Shown: in pieces, positions 41,972 to 51,095 of the stretch | How positions within the stretch are numbered: position 1 is the stretch's first letter | Layout of the letters: every line of letters begins with the position of its first letter | NCBI GenBank assembly: GCA_023407575.1 | Contig: JAEYLX010000026.1 | Span: 62,001 to 126,000, forward strand | DNA from: Bacillota bacterium | GTDB lineage: Bacteria > Bacillota > Clostridia > Lachnospirales > Lachnospiraceae | Direction of reading: 5' to 3' | DNA length: 64,000 nucleotides | The notes under the pieces: generated by a model | What the model saw: only the letters and a program-made list of their open reading frames with translations | The model's database searches: none | Told to the model about the DNA's origin: nothing | Made by a program: the position numbers and the translations under genes

Positions 41972-44284
41972 ATGGGCAAGTTTGCGGACAAATATTATTT
42001 AGTGGACCCTTGGTCTATATCGGAGGAGGGCTTTGATCCGGAATATGGGCAAGTAAGTGAATCGGTATTTTCCTTGGGCAATGAATATATGGGAGTACGA
42101 GGTTACTTTGAAGAAGGATATAGCTTAGATAAGAATATAGGTAGTTATTTCAATGGCTTTTACGAGGAGACACCAATCTATCATCCTGCCAGATATAAAG
42201 GGTTTGTTGATATATCAAGAGATATGACCAATACAGTGGATTGGCTTTATACTCGAATTAGTATAGATGGGGAAACTTTAGATTTAGCTAAGAGCAATTA
42301 TTCCGACTATTTTAGAAGTCTTGATTTTAGAAATGGAAAACTGCAAAGAAGCCTCATATGGACGACCAGCAAAGGAAAGAAGCTAAAGCTAACCTTTGAA
42401 CGATTGTTAAGTATGAAGATTAATCATATTGGAGGGCAAAGAATTAACTTTGAAGCAATGAACTTTGAGGGTGAGATTAATGTGATTACTGGCTTGGACT
42501 TCAATGCTCATATTCCATATTACACAGACAGTAACTGGGATGTTATCCAGTATGAGCATGAGGAAAAGTTTCATTCTATATTGGGAGAAACCAAGATAAG
42601 TAAACTAAGACTATATTCTGGTTATCGTTTTGAGGTTTCTTGTGATTATCATCAGGAGCAGCTGGAAGAAGCGCGTTTTGTCGGCACTAAATTAATCTTT
42701 AATCTTAAGCAAGAGAATTGTGTTACTTTTGATAAGCTGGTAGTACACTACGCAGCAAAGAAAAAAGAAGATCCGAATGTAATTTGGGAGCTTGGAAAGA
42801 AGATTACAAAACAATATAAAGAGATAAGCTTTGATCAGATCTATAAGGAAAACTGTGTGTATTGGAAAAATATCTGGAACACTTCGGATATTGTAATTGA
42901 TGGTGATCCTGAAAATCAGCAAGGAATACGTTTTTGTATCTTCCAGCTTCATCAAACCTACCGTGGCTCTGATCCGAGTCTAAATATTGGAGCGAAGGGC
43001 TTGTCAGGTGAAGCTTATGGAGGGAAGGCTTTTTGGGATACCGAGGCATACTGTTTACAATTTTACATATTTAATAATCCCAAGGCTGCCAGAAATCTTC
43101 TTACCTACCGTTACAATCTATTGGAGGAGGCAAAAGCAAGAGCTAAGGAGTTAGACTGTGAGGGAGCTTGTTACCCAATTTCTACGATTGATGGAATTGA
43201 AACCTGTGGTGCTTGGCAGCATTCAAGTTTGCAAATCCACGTAAGTGGAGCTATAGCCTTTGGCATCTACAATTATGAAAAAATTTGCAGAGATAAGGAG
43301 TTCCTCTATTCTAAAGGAATAGAGATGCTGCTTGAAATTAGTCGTTTTTATAAGAGCAGAGTTCAACGTAACCCTGTCACAGGTGAATATGGTTATTATG
43401 GGGTAATGGGTGTCGATGAATTCCATATGATGGTAAATAACAATTGTTTTACAAACTATCTTGCAAAAAAAGCAATGGACTTTACCCTTGATGTGGTTGA
43501 TGAAATGCAGGAGTTGGCAAACGAGGAACTTCAACGACTGCTGAAAGAGCTGAAATTTACACAGGAGGAACTGGATAAAATTCGTGAGATTTCAAATCAT
43601 ATGTATCTGCCGGTAGCTGAGAATGGACTCTTTGAACAACATGACGGGTTTTTCTTGCTGCCTCACATCGATTTGGACTCTATTCCAGTAGAGGAGTTTC
43701 CGCTCTATCATCATTGGTCCTATGATCGGATTTATCGAACGGACATGATAAAGCAGGCAGATGTTCTGATGATGTTATTCATGTATAGTAATGATTTTTC
43801 CAAGGAAGTAAAAAGAGTTAACTACGATTATTACGAACCAAGATGTATTCATGAATCCTCCTTATCACCTTCGGTTCATTCTATAATTGCCGCAGAAATA
43901 GGAAAAAGTGAAGAGGCATATCGGTTCTTCCAATTTGCAACAAGACTTGATTTAGATAATTATAATCGAAACTCTGACGAAGGATTACATATGACCTCCA
44001 TTGCTGCGGCTTGGATGAATATTGTATATGGCTTCGGTGGTATGAGATCAGATGGAGAACAATTAAGCTTCTGCCCAAGTATACCGATAGATTGGAATTC
44101 CTATTCCTTCTCATTGACCTATCAAGGATTGGATGTTCAGATAGAGGTAAGCAAAGAAACAGCAAGTTTTTGGTTAAAAACAGAAGGAAGCCTATCCATT
44201 CAAATCTATAATAAGGAGTATCTGATAGATTCCAGGGGAGTTAGTATCAAGATACCGAATGCAGTAGAACTAAAGGCGGTATAA
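41972..44284 (+). CDS. GH65 glycoside phosphorylase (divergent member; alpha-1,3-glucoside phosphorylase candidate)
   Basis: A 770-residue intracellular enzyme of glycoside hydrolase family 65, inverting phosphorylases that release beta-glucose 1-phosphate from alpha-glucosides. The (alpha/alpha)6 barrel carries GAKGLSGEAYGGKAFWDTEAY, and IKQADVLMM and HESSLSPSVHS near the phosphate site. The general acid is Glu483 in GVDEFH; most members have GPDEYH, so Val replaces Pro and Phe replaces Tyr. It lacks a signal peptide. Family members include maltose, trehalose, kojibiose and nigerose phosphorylases; C. phytofermentans relatives acting on alpha-1,3-glucosides are known. The neighbouring surface enzyme makes that linkage likely here. 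The GH15 gene follows after 14 bp. Confidence 0.9.
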   Translation: MGKFADKYYLVDPWSISEEGFDPEYGQVSESVFSLGNEYMGVRGYFEEGYSLDKNIGSYFNGFYEETPIYHPARYKGFVDISRDMTNTVDWLYTRISIDGETLDLAKSNYSDYFRSLDFRNGKLQRSLIWTTSKGKKLKLTFERLLSMKINHIGGQRINFEAMNFEGEINVITGLDFNAHIPYYTDSNWDVIQYEHEEKFHSILGETKISKLRLYSGYRFEVSCDYHQEQLEEARFVGTKLIFNLKQENCVTFDKLVVHYAAKKKEDPNVIWELGKKITKQYKEISFDQIYKENCVYWKNIWNTSDIVIDGDPENQQGIRFCIFQLHQTYRGSDPSLNIGAKGLSGEAYGGKAFWDTEAYCLQFYIFNNPKAARNLLTYRYNLLEEAKARAKELDCEGACYPISTIDGIETCGAWQHSSLQIHVSGAIAFGIYNYEKICRDKEFLYSKGIEMLLEISRFYKSRVQRNPVTGEYGYYGVMGVDEFHMMVNNNCFTNYLAKKAMDFTLDVVDEMQELANEELQRLLKELKFTQEELDKIREISNHMYLPVAENGLFEQHDGFFLLPHIDLDSIPVEEFPLYHHWSYDRIYRTDMIKQADVLMMLFMYSNDFSKEVKRVNYDYYEPRCIHESSLSPSVHSIIAAEIGKSEEAYRFFQFATRLDLDNYNRNSDEGLHMTSIAAAWMNIVYGFGGMRSDGEQLSFCPSIPIDWNSYSFSLTYQGLDVQIEVSKETASFWLKTEGSLSIQIYNKEYLIDSRGVSIKIPNAVELKAV

Positions 44285-44298
44285 AAACGGAGGAAAGA

Positions 44299-46227
44299 AT
44301 GGCAAAATCATATTTGAACGATGCAATCATAGGTAATTCCAGAATGCTTGGCTGCATATCGAGTGAAGGGGAACTACTACGACTTTTCTGGCCCAATATT
44401 GATCATATGCAGCAGGTTGACCAATTTCAGGTAGGATTTCAATTAGACAATGATGCTCCTGTTTTTCTTGGGAAGAACAATTTTAACATAGAACAAAGAT
44501 ATGAGAACAAGACGAATATATTGATTACTCAGTTAACCAATGAGCAGGCTGGTATCAAAATCACACAATCTGATTTTTGCTTAATAGAGCAGGATATTAT
44601 GCTTCGCAGATACATCATCAAGAATTTAAGCAGTAAGGACAGAAATATAAGATGGCTGTTATATTCCTCCAGTACTTCTTCCAAAGAGAACTTTACAGGA
44701 AGTCTTATAGATTTAGAGAGGGAAGCACTAATTCATTATCAAAGAAATCAGTATATGTCCATATCCTCTAACTTGGCTATTGACAGTTTTCAATTAGGCG
44801 GAGATCCAAAGGCGAATGTTCAAAAGGGTGTACTGGATAATGCAGAAAGTGTGCTCATGGTACAAGATGGAGCACTTACCTGGGATTTAGGATCGCTAAA
44901 GGCAGGAGAAGAAGTAGAAATCACAATACAGATTTCTTTTGCAGCAGGATATAAGGAAATAAAGAAATTAATTTCAAAAGCCAGAGGCTTGAATAGTAAG
45001 GAGATGCAGGAGGAGACGAAGAAGTTCTGGATTGCTTATTTGACCTCCTGCAATGAAGCTAAGTCGGCAGATCAGGAATATAACAATCTATATGAGAGAA
45101 GCTTATTGGTATTTCGTTTAATGTATGATTCCTCTAAGGGAGGCTTAATGGCTGCTCCAGAAATGGATGAAGAAATGCAAATGTGCGGGCGCTACGCCTA
45201 TTGCTGGGGAAGAGATGCAGCTTTTATTGCAGACGCACTGGACCAGTGCGGATTGCATAAGGAGGTGGAGCAGTTCTATCAATTTGCGGCGGGCACTCAG
45301 GAAGAGGATGGAAGTTGGTTTCAAAGGTATAGTATGGATGGCAATCTGGCACCTGCCTGGGGGTTACAGATTGATGAAACAGGAGCGTTAATCTATGGAA
45401 TTTGGAAACATTATTGCCGTACAGATAATTTGGATTTCTTGAAAACAACCTGGGATAATGTAAGGCTGGGGGCAGATTTCCTGGTAGCCTTCCAAGATGA
45501 AGAGACTGGACTGCCGAAGCATAGCAGAGATCTATGGGAGGAACGCTGGGGTGTTCACACCTATTCCTCCGCATCTGTTCATGCAGGGCTTATATCCGCT
45601 GTTCAGATAGCTACATGCCTGGGAGACGAAATATCGAATAAAGAGCGATGGGAATCGGCGGCCCGCAGAATGAAAGAGTCGATAGACACAAGGCTTTGGG
45701 AAGAGGATAAACAATGCTTTAGCCGTGGAATTCGCACACAACTTTATCCTACAGAAAAAATGGCAAATAAAGAATGTATGATGGTTCCGGTTAACAATAA
45801 GGGCGGTAGGAAAAAGGTAGTGTGCAGAGATAGTGTTGTAGATATCAGCCTTATAGGGCTTAGCATTCCCTTTGGAGTAATCGATGTGAAGGACCCTCGT
45901 ATGGCAGCAACAGCAAAAAGAATTGAAGAACTATTAACGTGTAAAGAAGTAGGTGGTATCAGACGCTATGAAGATGATGAATACATTGGTGGTAATCCAT
46001 GGATTCTTACTACTCTTTGGCTGGCTCTCTATTACATTGAGGCTAATGAGTATGACAAAGCGTTATCCTATTTCAGTTGGGCAGTAAAAGGAAGAACCAG
46101 CCTGGATTTACTACCGGAGCAGGTAAGTAAAGAGACAGGAAAGCCGGTATGGATTCTTCCATTAACCTGGTCCCATGCCATGTATACATTGACCTATCAT
46201 GCATTACTAAATAAAAGACTGATATAG
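44299..46227 (+). CDS. GH15 glucoamylase-like alpha-glucosidase, intracellular
   Basis: A 642-residue protein. Residues 1-250 form the beta-sandwich domain of bacterial GH15 enzymes (LLRLFWPNIDHMQQVDQFQVG). The (alpha/alpha)6 barrel carries GRYAYCWGRDAAFIADALD, GSWFQRYSMDG, DLWEERWGVHTYSSASVHAGL (general acid, Glu414 or Glu415) and LLPEQVSKETGKPVWILPLTWSHA (catalytic base). No signal peptide is present, so it acts on imported oligosaccharides by removing terminal glucose. GH15 also contains glucodextranases and trehalases. It is cotranscribed with the first GH65 gene and could trim branches or linkages that the phosphorylases leave. Confidence 0.88.
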   Translation: MAKSYLNDAIIGNSRMLGCISSEGELLRLFWPNIDHMQQVDQFQVGFQLDNDAPVFLGKNNFNIEQRYENKTNILITQLTNEQAGIKITQSDFCLIEQDIMLRRYIIKNLSSKDRNIRWLLYSSSTSSKENFTGSLIDLEREALIHYQRNQYMSISSNLAIDSFQLGGDPKANVQKGVLDNAESVLMVQDGALTWDLGSLKAGEEVEITIQISFAAGYKEIKKLISKARGLNSKEMQEETKKFWIAYLTSCNEAKSADQEYNNLYERSLLVFRLMYDSSKGGLMAAPEMDEEMQMCGRYAYCWGRDAAFIADALDQCGLHKEVEQFYQFAAGTQEEDGSWFQRYSMDGNLAPAWGLQIDETGALIYGIWKHYCRTDNLDFLKTTWDNVRLGADFLVAFQDEETGLPKHSRDLWEERWGVHTYSSASVHAGLISAVQIATCLGDEISNKERWESAARRMKESIDTRLWEEDKQCFSRGIRTQLYPTEKMANKECMMVPVNNKGGRKKVVCRDSVVDISLIGLSIPFGVIDVKDPRMAATAKRIEELLTCKEVGGIRRYEDDEYIGGNPWILTTLWLALYYIEANEYDKALSYFSWAVKGRTSLDLLPEQVSKETGKPVWILPLTWSHAMYTLTYHALLNKRLI

Positions 46228-46244
46228 AAAAGGTGGAAAAAAGT

Positions 46245-47288
46245 GTGACTGACAAGGTAACAATGAAAGACGTGGCAAAGCTCGCAGGTGTTTCGGTGGC
46301 TACAGTTTCGAATATTTTAAATAATGTTGAGAATAAGGCCAAGGATTCAACACAGAAAAAAGTAATGAAAGCGGCAAAGGATTTAAATTATACCATTGAT
46401 ATGACAGCTAGATTTCTATCTACAGGCAAATCAAATTTAATCGGAATATTCCTGCCGGAGGTATATGAAGTCGGACAACCAAGCTCAGTACTGAAAGACA
46501 ATCCTTTTTTTAGCGAGATAGTCAGCGGAATTGAATACGTTGCCAGAATGAACGGATTTGATATTGTTGTAACCTGTATCAGTGTATCAGACAATGTGAG
46601 AGAATTGGTATTAAAAAGAACTCTGGATGGAATAGCAGTTCTAGGGAATTTCGGACAAGAGTTCTGGGAGGAGCTAAAAACTCTTGAAATACCCAAGGTG
46701 TTAATTGACTCCTATCGAAATGACGAAAAAGAGTACTGTAATGTAGGAACAGATGATGAAATGGGAGCTTATTTGGCTACGAAACATCTCATTACAATGA
46801 AACACAGAAAAATTGCTCTAATAACTGGTAAGTTTGAAGAATCGGATGTTAACTACTATCGTTATCTTGGGTTTAAGAGAGCCTTAGAAGAGGAAAATAT
46901 ATCAATTGAGATGTGCCCAATCATCTATGTGGATGTTAATTTTAAAGGAGGTGTAGCTGCAGCACAATCACTTTTATATTTTTATCCTGAGGTTACAGCG
47001 GCTTTTGCAGTAGCGGATATATTAGCACTGGGAATCATTAAACTATATCATCAAATTGGGAAGTCCATCCCAAGAGACCTTTCTTTAATCGGATTTGATG
47101 ATTTAAGTATTTGCCAGTTTACATTTCCGGGGTTATCTACTGTTAGGCAGGATATAAATAAGAAAGGAATGGAAGTCGGAAACTTATTAATTCACAGAAT
47201 CAACGGTGACGAAGATAAGCGTAGTGTTATCTTACCTGTTGAGTTGATACTAAGGCAGACAGTACTGCCTCTGGAGAATAAGGTATAA
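46245..47288 (+). CDS. LacI family transcriptional regulator (first of two)
   Basis: A 347-residue regulator. The N-terminal helix-turn-helix is VTMKDVAKLAGVSVATVSNIL, followed by the hinge helix and a periplasmic-binding-protein-like sensor domain with VPRDLS-type and IGFDDL sequences (residues 60-347). The GTG at 46245 is preferred because AAAGGTGG lies 8 nt upstream; another GTG at 46233 abuts that site. It follows GH15 by 17 bp and is likely part of the GH65-GH15 transcript. It is closely related to the next gene; the two share PSSVLKDNPFFSEIVSGIEY exactly. The conserved YGxP/LL hinge suggests binding to the CG-centred palindromes in this locus. Confidence 0.92.
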   Translation: MTDKVTMKDVAKLAGVSVATVSNILNNVENKAKDSTQKKVMKAAKDLNYTIDMTARFLSTGKSNLIGIFLPEVYEVGQPSSVLKDNPFFSEIVSGIEYVARMNGFDIVVTCISVSDNVRELVLKRTLDGIAVLGNFGQEFWEELKTLEIPKVLIDSYRNDEKEYCNVGTDDEMGAYLATKHLITMKHRKIALITGKFEESDVNYYRYLGFKRALEEENISIEMCPIIYVDVNFKGGVAAAQSLLYFYPEVTAAFAVADILALGIIKLYHQIGKSIPRDLSLIGFDDLSICQFTFPGLSTVRQDINKKGMEVGNLLIHRINGDEDKRSVILPVELILRQTVLPLENKV

Positions 47289-47298
47289 GGCTGTATCG

Positions 47299-47312
47299 GT
47301 TAACCTGTTACA
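47299..47312. promoter_or_regulatory. Degenerate LacI-type operator (before second regulator)
   Basis: GTTAACCTGTTACA matches the locus consensus at 11 of 14 positions but lacks the central CG. It lies 10 bp upstream of the second regulator's -35, so it may contribute to autoregulation. Confidence 0.4.
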
Positions 47313-47322
47313 ACTGCTATCA

Positions 47323-47351
47323 TTGACGTAATCCTATTTCATCGATATAAT
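47323..47351 (+). promoter_or_regulatory. Promoter of the second LacI-type regulator
   Basis: TTGACG, 17 bp, TATAAT is near-consensus and gives the second regulator its own transcript with a leader of about 110 nt. Confidence 0.75.
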
Positions 47352-47469
47352 AGAATAAAATATTTGTAAATTGCATGGATCAGAACATCATATAGAAATA
47401 AGGTCAGCAATTATCAAAATATGAAATGATGTTAATTATTCGGTAATAACAGAGATGGGGTGTAATATA

Positions 47470-48501
47470 ATGGCAAAAGTCACAATGAAGGATGTAGCAA
47501 AATATGCTGGTGTATCAGTTGCAACGGTTTCCAATGTTTTGAATAACATCGATAATAAGTCAAATGAAGTCACACGACAAAAAGTATTAAAGGCAGTAAA
47601 AGATCTAAGTTATCAAATGGATATGACGGCAAGGTCGTTATCCATGGGTAAATCCAAATTGCTTGGTATATTTCTTCCAGAGGTTTTTTACATGGACAGG
47701 CCAAGTTCGGTATTAAAGGACAATCCTTTTTTTAGTGAGATTGTAAGTGGAATTGAATACGAAGCCAGAATGCATGATTATGATATTTTGATTACCTGTG
47801 TAAAATCGGATGCACATGTAAAGGAATTAATACATAAACGCATGTTGGACGGAATTGCTTTACTTGGCATGCATGATGAAGGATTTTGGAATAGCTTAAG
47901 AAATACGTCAATTCCAGTGGTTTTAATAGATTCCTATTGTTATGAAAAGTATGGATTTTGTAATGTCGGAACAGATGATGAGCAGGGTGCTTATTTAGCT
48001 ACAAAACATTTAATTGCCTTAAATCATAAGAATATTGCCCTGGTAACTGGTAACTCCAAGGAATCTGAAGTTAATCACCGAAGATATTTGGGATTTAAAA
48101 GGGCAATCAGTGAGAGCGGATTAAACGAGGAAATGTGTCCGATTATAGAAGAGGATCTTAATTTTAAAGGTGGAATTATGGCTGGTCATAAGCTAATGAA
48201 CTACAACCATGTTACAGCAACCTTTGTAGTTGCTGATATTATGGCACTAGGTATAATAAAGCTAATGAACCAAATCGGTAGAACAGTACCCAAGGACCTA
48301 TCCATTATCGGTTTTGATGATCTTAATATCTGTAATTATAGTTTTCCGGGTTTAACTACTATTAAGCAGGATATCTATAAAAAGGGAATTGAGGTTGCAA
48401 GACTTTTAATTAATAAAATTAATGATAAAGAAGTGGATACAGGAGTAATTTTACCAGTTGAGTTGGTTTTAAGAGAAACTACAAGTGCTATAGCGAAATA
48501 A
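47470..48501 (+). CDS. LacI family transcriptional regulator (second of two)
   Basis: A 343-residue paralogue of the previous regulator. The helix-turn-helix reads VTMKDVAKYAGVSVATVSNVL, almost the same recognition helix, so both may bind the same sites. The sensor domain differs more, for example MDRPSSVLKDN against VGQPSSVLKDN, and RMHDYDILITC against RMNGFDIVVTC, and may bind another sugar. The ATG at 47470 starts MAKVTMKDVA; an ATG at 47455 would add five residues. It has its own strong promoter and precedes the chemoreceptor gene. Confidence 0.92.
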   Translation: MAKVTMKDVAKYAGVSVATVSNVLNNIDNKSNEVTRQKVLKAVKDLSYQMDMTARSLSMGKSKLLGIFLPEVFYMDRPSSVLKDNPFFSEIVSGIEYEARMHDYDILITCVKSDAHVKELIHKRMLDGIALLGMHDEGFWNSLRNTSIPVVLIDSYCYEKYGFCNVGTDDEQGAYLATKHLIALNHKNIALVTGNSKESEVNHRRYLGFKRAISESGLNEEMCPIIEEDLNFKGGIMAGHKLMNYNHVTATFVVADIMALGIIKLMNQIGRTVPKDLSIIGFDDLNICNYSFPGLTTIKQDIYKKGIEVARLLINKINDKEVDTGVILPVELVLRETTSAIAK

Positions 48502-48589
48502 GGAGAAGGTATTTTAAATAACAAGTGGTGTATTATATCAGCAAGAAGAAGAGCTTAATAAAAATTAAGATAAAATGTTTGTAGCGTAA

Positions 48590-48603
48590 GTTAACCGATT
48601 AAA
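48590..48603. promoter_or_regulatory. LacI-type operator, site 3 (before chemoreceptor)
   Basis: GTTAACCGATTAAA matches the locus consensus with the central CG. It lies 7 bp before the ribosome site of the chemoreceptor gene, downstream of a TAAAAT candidate -10 at 48571. Confidence 0.75.
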
Positions 48604-48621
48604 TGTATTGGAGGCTTACGA

Positions 48622-50880
48622 TTGAAAAAGAATATAATATTAAAGCATAAGAAGAGTAATGTAAGCGTTAAGGAGGAAAGACACTTAACAAAAAATAACG
48701 ATTTATCGAACAAGGAAGTTACTCATAAGGAAGTAATCAATAAAGAAGTAGTGAATAATGTTTCAAAGAAAAAGAATGTACGTAATAGGAGTAAAAGCCA
48801 ATGGCTGCAGAAGTTTAATAGGATTCAAGTCAAATTAATTATTGGATTTATGTTACCGGTCATATGTATTGTAGCACTTGGTATTATATCATATAGAAAA
48901 GCTTCTACCGCATTAATTCAAAATTATGAGGAAGCATTGCTTGAGACGTTGGATATGACCAACCAATATTATACTTACACCTTTCAAACCATTATTTCAG
49001 ATATTGAAGTATATTATCAGGATACTGACTTGCGAGATTTTTATTCGGGTTTAATGAGCGTATCTCCAACAAAAGAAATTCAACTATATAATGCTAACCT
49101 TGATCTAATGAAAAGAAAGACCTGGTCCGATGAGTTGATAGAGAATTTATATATTTTATCTGATAAGAAGGATTCCATTGCTACAACTGGTATCAAGGGA
49201 GAAAATATGTACTCCTCCTATATGCAAACAGAACAGGGAATGCAGGTTGCAGCAGATCCTAGCAGCTATTTCATTTTTGGCGCTGATAAGGAACTGGATG
49301 AATTCTTTGGATCAGACAGCAGTACGTATGGAATTAGAATTGCAAGAAAGTACAAGGATTCAAACACCTGCATTGTTGCTGATATTAACCGAAAGGCATT
49401 CAAGAGCACAATCAACCGTTTGGATTTGGGAACAGGAAGTCTTCTTGGAATTATAACATCAGATGGTACAGAGATTTTAGCTGATGCAAAAGAAGAGTCA
49501 AGTACTGCAGGAGACGGGGAAAGCTTAGAAGCAATAAAGAGTAGTATAACAGTTTTTAAGGATAAAGAATTTTATACAAAGGCTTGGAAGAGCGAATTAA
49601 CTGCCACATCAGACTATGTAAGTTATTTAGATCAAGAGTATATGTTTGCCTATTCTAAACTAGAGGGTTCTGGAGCTATGATCTGCTTTTTAATTCCCAA
49701 AGCAGACATTGTAAAGAAAGCGGAAAGCATTAAAGAACTTACCATTATAATCGTATTAATTACATGTATTCTGGCGGTAGGGATTGGAACTGTAATTGCA
49801 AGCTATGTTAGCCGAACTATCAAGTACTTAGCCAAGCAGTTGAAAAAGGTTGCTGAAGGAGATTTAAGTATTGAGATAAATCTGAAGCAAAAGGATGAAT
49901 TTATGCTTTTGGCACAGGACATAACCAGTATGGTTACCAATATGAAGAACCTGATTCAAAAGATAAAACTTATTGGTGATGAGGTATATGTATCAGCCGA
50001 TCAGGTTACAAAGTCTTCAAAAACCTTTGTAAATTCAGCCTCCGATATTAAAACAAGTATTACGGAGATTGAATCTGGAGTAACACAGCTGGATCAAAAC
50101 TCTGCGGATTGCCTGGGGTTAATGGATGAATTGTCCCATAAAATTGCACTTGTGAATGACAACAGTAAAGAAATCGGCAATATTTCAGCAACAGCTGTTC
50201 AGACCATCGGTGCTGGAATACTTACAATGAATACACTAACGGAAAAATCCAAGTCAACAACGCAGATTACGGGACAAGTAATTGATACCATTCGTTTGTT
50301 GGAAGAAAAGTCCAGGTCAATCGGTCAAATATTAAATGTTATTAATGAGATTGCACAGCAGACGAATTTGTTATCTCTAAATGCTTCTATTGAATCTGCG
50401 AGAGCAGGGTCCTATGGGGCTGGGTTTGCGGTAGTTGCGGAAGAAATTAGAAAATTGGCAGATCAATCCCTGCATTCGGCGGATAGAATACGAATTATTA
50501 TTAAAGAAATTGAAGAATGCACAACAGATGCAGTGCAAACTGCAAAAGAGGCTGAGAATGTTGTAAAGCAGCAGGAGGAAGCTGTTTCGGATACCACAAC
50601 CTCCTTTAAAGAGCTTGAAAAGCAAATAAAAAAGCTCTCTAGTGAACTGGATTCTATTTTAACAAATGTTCAAAACATGGAAAAATCGAGAACATCTACA
50701 CTGGAAGCCGTGGAAAGTATATCGGCTATTTCAGAAGAAACAACAGCTTGCTCTATAACGGTCAGTGAATCGGCGGAGAAACAATTGGGTGCTGTGACTC
50801 ATTTGGAACAGGCAGCCTCACAACTTTTAACTAGAGCAATAGATTTAGATAAATCGATTAACTTATTTAAAATTAATTAG
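48622..50880 (+). CDS. Methyl-accepting chemotaxis protein
   Basis: A 752-residue chemoreceptor. A Lys-rich cytosolic N-terminus of ~70 residues, unusual for the family and containing KEV repeats (NKEVTHKEVINKEVVNN), precedes membrane helix 1 (about 72-95). An extracellular ligand domain, probably dCache, spans residues 96-370. Membrane helix 2 (about 374-396) leads to a HAMP domain and a long coiled coil whose signalling tip is INEIAQQTNLLSLNASIESARAGSYGAGFAVVAEEIRKLA with E/V substitutions. The start is TTG with GGAGG 7 nt upstream. It has a locus operator upstream, so taxis is co-regulated with sugar use; the ligand may be the oligosaccharide or the binding protein. Confidence 0.92.
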   Translation: MKKNIILKHKKSNVSVKEERHLTKNNDLSNKEVTHKEVINKEVVNNVSKKKNVRNRSKSQWLQKFNRIQVKLIIGFMLPVICIVALGIISYRKASTALIQNYEEALLETLDMTNQYYTYTFQTIISDIEVYYQDTDLRDFYSGLMSVSPTKEIQLYNANLDLMKRKTWSDELIENLYILSDKKDSIATTGIKGENMYSSYMQTEQGMQVAADPSSYFIFGADKELDEFFGSDSSTYGIRIARKYKDSNTCIVADINRKAFKSTINRLDLGTGSLLGIITSDGTEILADAKEESSTAGDGESLEAIKSSITVFKDKEFYTKAWKSELTATSDYVSYLDQEYMFAYSKLEGSGAMICFLIPKADIVKKAESIKELTIIIVLITCILAVGIGTVIASYVSRTIKYLAKQLKKVAEGDLSIEINLKQKDEFMLLAQDITSMVTNMKNLIQKIKLIGDEVYVSADQVTKSSKTFVNSASDIKTSITEIESGVTQLDQNSADCLGLMDELSHKIALVNDNSKEIGNISATAVQTIGAGILTMNTLTEKSKSTTQITGQVIDTIRLLEEKSRSIGQILNVINEIAQQTNLLSLNASIESARAGSYGAGFAVVAEEIRKLADQSLHSADRIRIIIKEIEECTTDAVQTAKEAENVVKQQEEAVSDTTTSFKELEKQIKKLSSELDSILTNVQNMEKSRTSTLEAVESISAISEETTACSITVSESAEKQLGAVTHLEQAASQLLTRAIDLDKSINLFKIN

Positions 50881-50957
50881 GGTAAAATTTATAACAAAAG
50901 TTTTTAAAATTTATTAAAATAATCGTTAAAAAGCATAAAAAAGTACACTTTGAACTA

Positions 50958-50991
50958 TTGACATATGGACATAATTGTTGTAAACTATAAT
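50958..50991 (+). promoter_or_regulatory. Promoter of the transporter/surface-enzyme genes
   Basis: TTGACA at 50958 pairs with TAAACT 17 bp downstream; a perfect TATAAT at 50986 is 22 bp away and may serve as an alternative. Both operators that follow lie in the early transcribed region. Confidence 0.5.
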
Positions 50992-50993
50992 TA

Positions 50994-51007
50994 GTTAACC
51001 GGTTAAA
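50994..51007. promoter_or_regulatory. LacI-type operator, site 4 (before binding protein)
   Basis: GTTAACCGGTTAAA is palindromic over 12 bp with a central CG. It directly follows the -10 region. Confidence 0.8.
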
Positions 51008-51034
51008 ATAAACCGGATTTCTTAAGGGTAAACG

Positions 51035-51048
51035 GTTAATCGATTAAC
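51035..51048. promoter_or_regulatory. LacI-type operator, site 5 (before binding protein)
   Basis: GTTAATCGATTAAC is identical to site 1. Its centre is 41 bp from that of site 4, close to four helical turns, so two dimers would sit on the same face of the DNA. Confidence 0.85.
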
Positions 51049-51095
51049 TCAATGTGTGAGTTAACGTCAATTAATTTTATAGGAGGAAAGTTTTT

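Noticed and set aside
47298..47305. GGTTAACC as a separate 8-bp palindromic operator
   Set aside because: It is better explained as part of a degenerate copy of the 14-bp locus operator.
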